Assembly: GCA_015222795.1 (NCBI GenBank)
Contig: JADFVY010000350.1
Location: 1-7,364 of the forward strand
DNA length: 7,364 bases
From: Pseudomonadota bacterium
GTDB taxonomy: Bacteria > Pseudomonadota > Alphaproteobacteria > UBA8366 > JADFVY01
Direction: 5' to 3'
Shown here: in pieces, positions 1 through 5,839 of the stretch
Numbering within the stretch: the first letter of the stretch is position 1
Layout: each line of letters begins with the position of its first letter
Notes under the pieces: generated by a model
Told to the model about the DNA's origin: nothing
The model's input: the letters and a program-made list of their open reading frames with translations, nothing else
Database searches by the model: none
Translations under genes and position numbers: made by a program

Positions 1-625
1 GAAAAGCGCTGCCCCGCACCAGCAGGCGCAGTGGCGGCGTGCCCGGCGCGGTATCGCTCGCGACGGCGAATGCGCGCGCCGCCAGCGGCGCCGTGGCTCT
101 GTCGTCGCGATGGATAGCCGCCTGCTCCCAGCCGCGTGACAGATGGGCAAGCGCCCCTTCCCTGCCCTCGGGTTCAGTGAACGCCAGGCCGCAGACGCCC
201 CGTTCGGTCGTCATCAGCAGACATTCGCCAAAGGGGCTGTCGTGAAAACCGTATCGCACCGACATCCCCTCGCCGCGCGCCTTGTATTCGCCGGGGGTCA
301 CCGCTTCGAGGTTAACGAACAAATCATGCAGCCTCCCCGGACCCGACAGCCCGGCCTCGAAGGCCGCGTCCAGAACGCTGGCAGATTCGTCCAGCCGCCG
401 CTTCGCCGCCTCCAGCGACAAATGCTGAAGGAATTTCTTCGGGCTGACCCCGGCCCAGGCCGAGAACATGCGTTGGAAATGATGCTCGCCCAGCCCGGCC
501 TCCGCCGCCAACTCCCCTAGCGAGGGTTGTTCGGGAAAACGTGCGGCCAATCGCTCCAGCGCCCGCTGAATTCGGTGGTAGTCCGAACCGGTCGATGCCG
601 GCCTGTCGATCATTTGCTGTTCCAT
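1..625 (-). CDS. Ada-like AraC regulator / methylated-DNA--protein-cysteine methyltransferase (C-terminus off the window)
   Basis: This gene encodes a fusion of an AraC-type DNA-binding domain with an O6-alkylguanine-DNA alkyltransferase, a suicide DNA-repair enzyme that moves the alkyl group onto its own cysteine. About 208 codons are visible. Residues ~20-117 form the two-helix-turn-helix AraC unit, with the stretches HHFQRMFSAWAGVSPKKFL and LSGPGRLHDLFVNLEAVTP typical of this subfamily. From ~122 (VRYGFHDSPFGECLL, then GVCGLAF) the alkyltransferase N-terminal subdomain begins. The frame leaves the window at RGSAF, just before the usual Q-x-x-VW motif, so the active-site PCHR is not visible. 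Unlike E. coli Ada, there is no N-terminal zinc/cysteine domain for sensing phosphotriesters. The start at 625 gives the best family-like N-terminus; an in-frame ATG at 613 is possible. Neither has a clear Shine-Dalgarno. It lies 52 bp downstream of a same-strand acetyltransferase gene and may be cotranscribed with it. Confidence 0.88.
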   Translation of the reverse strand, partial: MEQQMIDRPASTGSDYHRIQRALERLAARFPEQPSLGELAAEAGLGEHHFQRMFSAWAGVSPKKFLQHLSLEAAKRRLDESASVLDAAFEAGLSGPGRLHDLFVNLEAVTPGEYKARGEGMSVRYGFHDSPFGECLLMTTERGVCGLAFTEPEGREGALAHLSRGWEQAAIHRDDRATAPLAARAFAVASDTAPGTPPLRLLVRGSAF

Positions 626-677
626 GGCGGCAGTATGTGACGGTTTCAATTCCTGAACCACCCGATTCTTGCGGTAA

Positions 678-1172
678 TCACCCCACCAGATCGGCCAGCG
701 TACGGCTGTAGCATACGATTCTGGGATCGGTCCCTGCCGCGCAGGCCACCCTTTCGAACCCCAGCTTTTCATACATCCCGACGGCGGTTTCCATGCGGTC
801 GGGGATGGTTTCCAGCCTGATCGACGCATAACCCGCCTCGCCCGCCATGCCCATGGCCAGCCAGGCGAGGTTGCGCCCGATCTTCATCTCGCGAAAATCG
901 GGGCGCACATAGAGGCGTTTCAATTCCACCATGCCCGGCAGGAAACGACAGGTCGCCACGCATCCCGCCGGCTCGCCCCCCACGCGGCATAACAGCAACT
1001 CACCCCCGGGCGGTGCGTAGGGACCCGGCAATTCCGCCATTTCCTTGTCGAATCCCTCGAAACAGAGCTCGAACCCCATGAATTCCGCGTATTCGCGAAA
1101 CAGGCCGCGGACAGCCTCGATATCCTCGGTCGTCTCGACCGGGGCTACGGTTATGTCGATCAGTTTTTCCAT
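678..1172 (-). CDS. GNAT family N-acetyltransferase
   Basis: This 164-residue protein has the GNAT fold, which uses acetyl-CoA to acetylate an amine; the substrate is unknown. Visible motifs are LFREYAEFMGFELCFEGFD (~24-42), the APPGGELLLCRVGGEPAGCVA strand region, the core strand ELKRLYVRP (83-91) with the acetyl-CoA loop FREMKIGRNLA (93-103), and the C-terminal MYEKLGFERV. This arrangement matches a common bacterial GNAT subfamily. The acetyl-CoA loop normally reads R/Q-x-x-G-x-G; here the first glycine is Lys97, which is unusual. The frame stays open upstream to 1529, but the start at 1172 is preferred: it has the Shine-Dalgarno GGGAGAA 3 bases upstream, and the extension would run antisense into the lipoprotein gene and has no GNAT-like sequence. 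The upstream promoter should lie in 1173-1287. The Ada-like gene follows 52 bp downstream. Confidence 0.88.
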   Translation of the reverse strand: MEKLIDITVAPVETTEDIEAVRGLFREYAEFMGFELCFEGFDKEMAELPGPYAPPGGELLLCRVGGEPAGCVATCRFLPGMVELKRLYVRPDFREMKIGRNLAWLAMGMAGEAGYASIRLETIPDRMETAVGMYEKLGFERVACAAGTDPRIVCYSRTLADLVG

Positions 1173-1287
1173 GATTCTCCCTGAGAGCCTGGCACGGTAA
1201 CGGGATGTTAAACCCGACCCCTCACAATTATCAGGCTTCGCCATGCGGTGGAAGCGTCGAAAAGTCTGGGATCGAGGAGAAATGACC
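1173..1287. promoter_or_regulatory. Divergent promoter gap between acetyltransferase and lipoprotein genes
   Basis: This 115-bp gap separates two genes that start in opposite directions, so both promoters are expected here. On the minus strand GATAAT at 1232-1227 resembles a sigma-70 -10 box, but no convincing -35 box lies at the right distance. On the plus strand the only clear signal is the Shine-Dalgarno GAGGAGA at 1274-1280, 7 bases before the ATG at 1288. No operator-like palindrome was seen. Confidence 0.4.
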
Positions 1288-2157
1288 ATGAACGATTGTT
1301 TCGGATGGGGCGCCGTCGCCTCGATGGCGAAGGCATGCGGCCGGACGCTGGGTGTCCTGTTGCTGGGGATCGCGACGCTGGCTATCGCCGGCTGCATGGA
1401 GATCGAGACTGTCGTGCGGGTCAAGCCCGACGGCAGCGGCACGATCACCGAGCGCCTGGTGATGAGCAACGAAATCGTCGATATGATGAAGGAAATGGCG
1501 CCCGAGGGGCAACCGGCCGAGTTATACAATGAACAGGAATTGCGCGACGCCGCCCCCGGTTATGGCGAGGGCGTGACTTTTGTCTCGGTCAAGGACGTGG
1601 AGACCGAATTCGGCAAGGGCCACGAGACCAGCTATGCCTTTACCGACGTCAACAAGATCCGCGTCGGCCAGGACCCCGGCGAGAAAATGCCCGGTGCCGA
1701 GCCGGTGGAAGGCGAGGACGACGCAGGAGATTTCACCACATTCACCATGCAGCCCGGCAGCCCGGGCGAACTTGTAATTCACTGGCCGGTTGATGAAGCG
1801 AAATCCAAATCCATGGAGACCGCGGAGACAGCGACAACGAATGAAACCCCCGTGGAACAATCCGCGGAGGAACAGGAAGCGGCGATGGAAATGATGAAGA
1901 TGGCCTTCAAGGACATGCGCATGTCGATGCATGTGGAAGTCGCGGGCTCGGTCGTCGACAGCAACGCCACTCATCTGAATGGCAGCCGCGTGACCCTGGT
2001 CGAAATTGCCTTCGCCGATTTCCTGGACAGCGAGAAAGCCATGACGGCAATGGCCTCGAACAGCGATCAGACCGTCGCCGACATGAAGGAAATGATGGCG
2101 CTGGTCCCGGGCCTGAAAATGGAAATCGAGCCCGAGGTTACAGTCCGGTTTGAGTAA
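1288..2157 (+). CDS. Predicted lipoprotein of unknown function
   Basis: The product is 289 residues with a lipoprotein signal peptide: Lys15 and Arg19, a hydrophobic run from Leu21 to Ile33, and the lipobox AIAGC giving a lipidated Cys36. The protein should be membrane-anchored on the periplasmic side. The mature N-terminus, IETVVRVKPDGSGTITERL, is a beta-type segment found in secreted proteins of unknown function (LppM-like domains look similar). An acidic Thr/Glu-rich linker (~180-198) leads to a methionine-rich stretch at 200-214 (8 Met in 15), followed by VEVAGSVVDSNATHLNGSRVTL. The start at 1288 has Shine-Dalgarno GAGGAGA at 7 bases. The frame is open from 1243, and ATGs at 1282 and 1324 are in frame; 1324 would give a more usual 24-residue signal but lacks a ribosome-binding site. 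It converges with the dioxygenase stub, leaving 15 bp between their stops. No function can be assigned. Confidence 0.8.
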   Translation: MNDCFGWGAVASMAKACGRTLGVLLLGIATLAIAGCMEIETVVRVKPDGSGTITERLVMSNEIVDMMKEMAPEGQPAELYNEQELRDAAPGYGEGVTFVSVKDVETEFGKGHETSYAFTDVNKIRVGQDPGEKMPGAEPVEGEDDAGDFTTFTMQPGSPGELVIHWPVDEAKSKSMETAETATTNETPVEQSAEEQEAAMEMMKMAFKDMRMSMHVEVAGSVVDSNATHLNGSRVTLVEIAFADFLDSEKAMTAMASNSDQTVADMKEMMALVPGLKMEIEPEVTVRFE

Positions 2158-2172
2158 ACGGTAGCGCCAACC

Positions 2173-2286
2173 CTATTCGTCCCGCCGGGTCTGCACCGTC
2201 AGCATATCCGGCTCGATGGCGCCCTTGACCGCGACGAAACCCTCATTGTGGTATTTTTCGATTTCGGCGGCTGTCAGAACGGACAT
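2173..2286 (-). pseudogene. Stub of a phytanoyl-CoA dioxygenase-like protein (N-terminus only)
   Basis: This 37-codon reading frame starts with MSVLTAAEIEKYHNEGFV and continues AVKGAIEPDML before ending in VQTRRDE and a TAG stop. The opening matches the usual N-terminus of PhyH-family Fe(II)/2-oxoglutarate oxygenases (LT-x-x-E-I-x-x-Y-x-x-x-G-[FY]-V, then a P-x-x-L helix). Those enzymes are normally some 250-300 residues, and everything catalytic, including the His-x-Asp...His metal triad, is absent. A good Shine-Dalgarno (GAGGTGA) lies 4 bases before the ATG, and the start is 8 bp after the stop of the acetyltransferase gene, as expected for the last gene of an operon. No other frame downstream restores the family; instead the oppositely oriented lipoprotein gene ends 15 bp away. 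A deletion or rearrangement that removed the rest is the simplest reading. A short functional peptide cannot be excluded. Confidence 0.65.
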
Positions 2287-2294
2287 TGGTCACC

Positions 2295-2702
2295 TCACCC
2301 CGCGCGGCGAATTCCGTAGCAAGTCTCGAATTTCTCGAACCCCGTATGCAGATAATAATCCTCGACACCCGGGGCCGACAGCAACAGGAAAGTCGCGCCA
2401 TCCCCGGCGGCCTCGCGGCTTCGGCGAACCAGTTCCCGCCCGATTCCAAGGCCATGCTGTTTACGGTCAACCGCCAGGTCCGAGCAGTAGCAACAATAGG
2501 CATAGTCGGTGATGCAGCGTGACACACCGATCAGCCGCCCGTCCCCGTCTCGCGCGGTGACGATCAGGTTGCTGTTTTCCAGCATGGTGGCGACCCGTTC
2601 ACGCTCATCCACGGGACGGCGCGCGGCCAGACCCGAACGCATCAGCACATCGATGAATTCGTCCGCCGGGAGGTCGTTTTCTATGTTCCACCTTATCGTC
2701 AT
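2295..2702 (-). CDS. GNAT family N-acetyltransferase (YhbS-like type)
   Basis: This is a short GNAT acetyltransferase of 135 residues, using acetyl-CoA on an unidentified amine. The core strands read LIVTARDGDGRLIGVSRCITD (46-66) and YCCYCSDLAVD (69-79), followed by the acetyl-CoA loop HGLGIGRELV at 83-92, where histidine stands in the usual Q/R position, and then LLLSAPGVEDYYLHTGFEKF near the C-terminus. This pattern (cysteine/tyrosine-rich strand, SDLAVD, LLSAP) is typical of a common small bacterial GNAT group. The open frame extends to 2777, but the start at 2702 is preferred because the family's N-terminus begins there and a GGAGGG Shine-Dalgarno precedes it. That site is built from the last codons of the dehydratase-like gene, whose stop is only 4 bases upstream, so translation is probably coupled. 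It may acetylate the product or substrate of the neighbouring enzymes (inference). Confidence 0.9.
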   Translation of the reverse strand: MTIRWNIENDLPADEFIDVLMRSGLAARRPVDERERVATMLENSNLIVTARDGDGRLIGVSRCITDYAYCCYCSDLAVDRKQHGLGIGRELVRRSREAAGDGATFLLLSAPGVEDYYLHTGFEKFETCYGIRRAG

Positions 2703-2706
2703 CGAA

Positions 2707-3726
2707 TCACCCTCCGGCCACGGCGGCTTCCTCCAGCGTAAACAGCGGCTCTCCCGCCAGTGCTTTTTGTAGCACATCGCGCGGCAGATTGGCCCCGGTC
2801 AGCAGCAAGACCACCCGCTTGCCGCGGATCGCGTCGCGCCGCTGCCAGGCACCGGCCAGGGCCGCCGCGCCGGCCGGCTCCACCAGCACATGGGCGCATT
2901 CCGCTATGGTGCGGATCGCGGCCAGCATGGCATCGTCGGAGACCGTCATCGCATCGTCACCCAGGGCGATCAGCCCTTGCAGCGCGCGTTCCGCCGGGAT
3001 GCGGCAGGCCAGCCCGTCGGCCACGGTATCGATCGCCGCCTGGACCGATTTGCGCGCGTGGAAGCTTTCCACCATCGCCGGCGCGCCCTTGGCCTGAACC
3101 GCGACACATTTGCAATCCGGCTGCAGCGCCTTGACCGCCGCCGCCGCGCCGGTGAACAAAGTCGCCGCGCCCATCGGCACAAAGAACCAGTCGATATTGT
3201 CCAGCTTGCGCGCGCATTCCAGACCGGTCGTGCCGGCGCCCTCCATCATGTCCAGGCTCTCGCCGTCATCGATGAATTCCATGTCGTTCTCAACCGCGAA
3301 ATTGCGCGCGGCTTCCTTGGCGGCGTCGATGTCGATACCAACCTCATGCAGGGTGGCGCCGAAGGCGCGGATCATCGCGCGCTTCACCGGGTTGTTTACC
3401 TCGGGCAGGAAGATATGCGACGGCACGTTCAGCATCCGCGCGCCATAGGCCACGCCCTGTCCATGGTTGCCCGTCGATGAGGTTACCGCGCCACGCAGGT
3501 CCTTGGCGCGCAGCAGATGTGTCAGCGCGCCGCGCAGCTTGAAACTGGCAATCGGGGTGACGGTCTCGTTCTTGATCCAGACATCGGCCTCCAGCGCCCG
3601 CGACAGCAACTCGCAGCGCACCAGCGGAGTGTCATCCATATAGGGCGCCAGCTGTTCATGCGCCCGTTCAATCCCGGCCAAACTTGGTAGTTCGAGTTTG
3701 TCTTGTGTTGCGGTATCCATGCCCAT
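2707..3726 (-). CDS. PLP-dependent threonine/serine dehydratase-like enzyme (fold type II)
   Basis: This 339-residue protein is of the tryptophan-synthase-beta superfamily (fold type II PLP enzymes), resembling threonine/serine ammonia-lyases that turn hydroxy-amino acids into 2-oxo acids and ammonia. The Schiff-base lysine is Lys63 in PIASFKLRGA. The substrate loop SSTGNHGQG (83-91) contains Asn87. The phosphate-binding loop, usually GGGGL in threonine dehydratase, is PMGAATLFTG at 184-193. The residue facing the pyridine nitrogen is probably Thr310 in LLLTGANL, where Ser is common. There is no C-terminal ACT domain, so allosteric control by isoleucine is not expected. The start at 3726 and a second ATG at 3720 share the Shine-Dalgarno GGGAG; the second has the more normal spacing. 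It follows the transporter gene after 36 bp and is coupled to the next acetyltransferase gene. The reaction is uncertain: a lyase, racemase or related elimination are all possible. Confidence 0.85.
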   Translation of the reverse strand: MGMDTATQDKLELPSLAGIERAHEQLAPYMDDTPLVRCELLSRALEADVWIKNETVTPIASFKLRGALTHLLRAKDLRGAVTSSTGNHGQGVAYGARMLNVPSHIFLPEVNNPVKRAMIRAFGATLHEVGIDIDAAKEAARNFAVENDMEFIDDGESLDMMEGAGTTGLECARKLDNIDWFFVPMGAATLFTGAAAAVKALQPDCKCVAVQAKGAPAMVESFHARKSVQAAIDTVADGLACRIPAERALQGLIALGDDAMTVSDDAMLAAIRTIAECAHVLVEPAGAAALAGAWQRRDAIRGKRVVLLLTGANLPRDVLQKALAGEPLFTLEEAAVAGG

Positions 3727-3762
3727 CGTCTCCCTAGTTCAAAGTAGCCATACTTACAGAAT

Positions 3763-4647
3763 TCAGCCGCGCCGCGCCATGGCGACACCAATCAAAATCA
3801 CCGCGCCCGACAACAAGAATGCCGGTGTCATGGTTTCGGCGAACAGGACTACGGCAAGCAACAGCGTGACGGCCGGCTGGAGGAACTGTAATGTCGATAT
3901 TCGCGCAACGCCACCGCCGGCAAGGGCCCAGTACCAGGCGACATAGGCCAGCAACGAGGAAAACAGCACCAACCAACCGATCGCCGTCCAGGCCGTCAAC
4001 CCGGCGTCGGGCCAGCCACCGATCGCGAACTGCGCCACCACGATGGGGACCGCCACCGCGCAGCCCAGCAGCGCCCCCCAGGCGGTAACGCTCCAGGTAC
4101 CAATACTCGGCGACAGTCGGCTGCCGGCCACATAACCGCCCGCGACCGCGAAACAGGCCGCCAGCGCCAGCAAATCGCCATACAGCGTCGCCTCGCCGCT
4201 GCCCTGGCCGCGCAACAGGATCAGCGCCGCCGCGCCGGCCGACGCAACGGCAACGCCACCCCACCACCAGCGGCCCGGCCGGCGGCGTTCAACTACAGCG
4301 CCAACCACCCCGGTCAGGACTGGCGCCAGGGCCAGCACCAACGCCGCATGGGCGGTCGAGGTATGGGCCAGCGCCAGACTGAACAGCAGCGGAAAGCCGA
4401 TAAAGCCGGAAGCCGTCGATATCAGCAACAGCCGCCACCCTGCCCTGTCACGAGGCAGCGGCAGGCGAAGCAGCAACAGCGCGGGGGCAACCGCCAGTCC
4501 CGCCAGCGCCGTCCGCAACATGCCGACGGCCAATGGATCGACCTCGGCGACTGCATATTTCGTGGCGGCCGGCGTCGCTCCCCAGATCACAATGGCCAGT
4601 ACGCCGGCGGCCCAGGGGCCAAAAACGGTGACCGGCCGTATGCTCAA
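3763..4647 (-). CDS. EamA-family (DMT superfamily) transporter
   Basis: This 294-residue integral inner-membrane protein is of the drug/metabolite transporter superfamily, with two EamA repeats (about residues 13-143 and 155-290) and roughly ten hydrophobic segments. Typical features are the first-helix VIWGATPAATKYAV with the following DPLAVGMLRTALAG, the end of repeat one in ALVLALAPVLTGVVGAVV, and in repeat two FSSLLAYVAWYWAL and ARISTLQFLQPAVTLLLAV. Relatives commonly export amino acids and other small metabolites, so efflux of a compound handled by the adjacent enzymes is likely, but the substrate is not visible. The frame begins with TTG at 4647-4645, overlapping the TGA of the PhzF-family gene as TTGA; no nearby in-frame ATG gives a complete first helix. 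Translation is therefore probably coupled to the upstream gene. It precedes the dehydratase-like gene by 36 bp. Confidence 0.92.
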   Translation of the reverse strand: MSIRPVTVFGPWAAGVLAIVIWGATPAATKYAVAEVDPLAVGMLRTALAGLAVAPALLLLRLPLPRDRAGWRLLLISTASGFIGFPLLFSLALAHTSTAHAALVLALAPVLTGVVGAVVERRRPGRWWWGGVAVASAGAAALILLRGQGSGEATLYGDLLALAACFAVAGGYVAGSRLSPSIGTWSVTAWGALLGCAVAVPIVVAQFAIGGWPDAGLTAWTAIGWLVLFSSLLAYVAWYWALAGGGVARISTLQFLQPAVTLLLAVVLFAETMTPAFLLSGAVILIGVAMARRG

Positions 4648-5477
4648 GCTTCGATCAGTTCAGCGCGCGGTGTGGTGCCGGTAAGATCGAGCGTGCCACT
4701 GCCGCGAAGCGCTGCCCGGCCGGCAATCGCGACGCGGTCACCCCGCTGCGCGCAGAACAGCTCTCCGCCACGGGCCGAGGCCTGAACGGCAAGGAGTTCA
4801 GACTTGCCCAGTCGCGCCGACCAGTAGGGAACCAGCGTCGTATGGGCGCTGCCTGTAACCGGGTCTTCGTCGATGCCCGCGCGGGGCGCGAAACATCGCG
4901 ACATGAAATCCACTTTGTTGCCTGGCGCCGTGGCGATAATCATGCGGTCTTCCAGCGCCGAAAGCGCCGCCATGTCGGGCGCCAGGCCGCGAACTGTATC
5001 CTCGCTGTCGAACACCGCCATGCAGGTGGCGCCCGGAATGCGCAAAATATCGGTCGGCGTGGCGCCAAGCGCGGCCGAGACGCCGTCCAACCTGTCCTGG
5101 GCAGCCGGGCGGGCGGGGAAATCCAGTTCCAGAAGGTCGCCACGGCGGGTCACGGTAAGGGTACCGGCCTTCAATGTGTGAAACCGCACAGCCGACGCGC
5201 CGGGGTCCAGATGCGTGAAGAATACCGCCGCCGAAGCCAGCGTGGCATGTCCACAAAGATCTACCTCTGTCGCCGGGGTAAACCAGCGCAGCAGGTAGCC
5301 ATCGTCTTGCGGTGCGAAAAATGCCGTTTCGGACAGCGCCATTTCCCGCGCCACCGACTGCATTACATCGTCAGCCAGCCAGTCGCCACGTGGGCAGACG
5401 GCGGCCGGATTGCCGGCCAGGCCTTCGCCCACGAAAGCGTCGGCGACAAAAATTCTGTTGTTTTCACCGATACTCAT
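4644..5477 (-). CDS. PhzF-family isomerase
   Basis: This 277-residue protein is of the PhzF family, two-lobed cofactor-free isomerases related to diaminopimelate epimerase. PhzF itself isomerises trans-2,3-dihydro-3-hydroxyanthranilate in phenazine synthesis, but most family members have unknown substrates. Signature sequences are AGNPAAVC (21-28), the catalytic Glu50 in ALSETAFF, RWFTPATEVDLCGHATLASA (64-83) with His77, and AGIDEDPVTGSAH with Asp205. Glu50, His77 and Asp205 correspond to the three catalytic residues known in PhzF (Glu45, His74, Asp208), so the enzyme looks active. Length is normal for the family. The start at 5477 follows an AGGGAGA Shine-Dalgarno. The gene is 24 bp downstream of the DUF1127 gene and overlaps the transporter gene by four bases. 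With no other phenazine genes present, a role in amino-acid-like metabolite conversion is more likely than phenazine synthesis. Confidence 0.93.
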   Translation of the reverse strand: MSIGENNRIFVADAFVGEGLAGNPAAVCPRGDWLADDVMQSVAREMALSETAFFAPQDDGYLLRWFTPATEVDLCGHATLASAAVFFTHLDPGASAVRFHTLKAGTLTVTRRGDLLELDFPARPAAQDRLDGVSAALGATPTDILRIPGATCMAVFDSEDTVRGLAPDMAALSALEDRMIIATAPGNKVDFMSRCFAPRAGIDEDPVTGSAHTTLVPYWSARLGKSELLAVQASARGGELFCAQRGDRVAIAGRAALRGSGTLDLTGTTPRAELIEA

Positions 5478-5501
5478 CGTTCTCTCCCTATCACCATTCG
5501 T

Positions 5502-5705
5502 TCAGGCACGCCAGAAAGGCTTGCCAGCCTCTTCGGCGGCTACTTGCCGGTCAATTCCGATATCGCGCAGCTGGCTTTCATTCAGCCGTAACAATTGACG
5601 CCGGCTTCGCGCACGGTGACGCCATAACCGAATTTGAGACGCTAAATCACCAAATGACGATCCCCGGACGGGGAAACTTTTCTCGATCCTTTGCACCCAG
5701 GCCAT
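5502..5705 (-). CDS. DUF1127 domain small basic protein
   Basis: This 67-residue basic protein has a C-terminal DUF1127 (YjiS-like) domain at about 24-66: an arginine-rich helix (LWRHRARSRRQLLRL) followed by NESQLRDIGIDRQVAAEEAGKPFWR. The L-x-DIG-[IL]-x-R core and the terminal PFWR are hallmarks of alphaproteobacterial members. Some DUF1127 proteins in Rhodobacter and Agrobacterium bind RNA or influence RNA turnover and nutrient responses; the role here is unknown. The frame is open to 5801, but the start at 5705 is chosen because an excellent Shine-Dalgarno, AAGGAGA at 5717-5711, lies 5 bases upstream and the added N-terminus would cover the palindromic operator region. It is the first gene of the minus-strand operon, 24 bp before the PhzF-family gene and divergent from the MocR gene, so it is probably induced together with the enzymes. 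Confidence 0.9.
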   Translation of the reverse strand: MAWVQRIEKSFPVRGSSFGDLASQIRLWRHRARSRRQLLRLNESQLRDIGIDRQVAAEEAGKPFWRA

Positions 5706-5751
5706 TTTACTCTCCTTTAAAATCAACCGCCGCTTGACAGGAATGGCGGCA

Positions 5752-5769
5752 TATTGTATCGATACAATA
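5752..5769. promoter_or_regulatory. Operator-like site 1: perfect 18-bp palindrome
   Basis: TATTGTATCGATACAATA is its own reverse complement over all 18 bases, with its centre between 5760 and 5761. It lies 47 bp upstream of the DUF1127 start and 80 bp upstream of the MocR start. It shares the ATTGT/ACAAT arms with sites 2 and 3, which makes chance less likely. A binding site for the adjacent MocR protein is the natural guess. Confidence 0.6.
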
Positions 5770-5806
5770 CATCGCCGTCCTCCGCCAATCTGCTGAGACA
5801 AACATG

Positions 5807-5824
5807 ATTGTTCATAGGTACAAT
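5807..5824. promoter_or_regulatory. Operator-like site 2: ATTGT-N8-ACAAT
   Basis: The arms ATTGT (5807-5811) and ACAAT (5820-5824) are inverted around 8 bases. The right arm coincides with the best -10 candidate for the MocR gene (TACAAT, 5819-5824), so occupancy would block transcription of the regulator. Its centre is 55 bp from that of site 1, about five helical turns. Confidence 0.45.
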
Positions 5825-5839
5825 AGAGTCAATGAATAG

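Noticed and set aside
143..520. 125-codon plus-strand frame
   Set aside because: It lies opposite the Ada-like gene, whose minus-strand translation has clear AraC and alkyltransferase motifs; this frame is low-complexity and Arg/Pro-rich, typical of GC-rich antisense frames.
1173..1529. Upstream extension of the first acetyltransferase frame (119 extra codons)
   Set aside because: It runs antisense to the lipoprotein gene, has no family resemblance, and the start at 1172 has a good ribosome-binding site.
2158..2172. Terminator between the convergent lipoprotein gene and dioxygenase stub
   Set aside because: Only a short imperfect dyad (GGTAGCGCCAACC) with no T-run was seen, which is too weak to call.
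3734..4267. 177-codon minus-strand frame inside the transporter gene
   Set aside because: Out-of-frame shadow of the EamA gene, rich in Arg/Gly/Trp with no membrane helices or known motifs.
4644..5477. Phenazine biosynthesis
   Set aside because: Only a PhzF-family member is present; no other phz genes are in the window, and most family members act elsewhere.
4842..5591. 249-codon plus-strand frame
   Set aside because: Antisense shadow of the PhzF-family and DUF1127 genes; no recognisable motif and no ribosome-binding site.
5706..5801. N-terminal extension of the DUF1127 protein (32 codons)
   Set aside because: It crosses the perfect palindrome, and the strong Shine-Dalgarno sits at the internal start at 5705.
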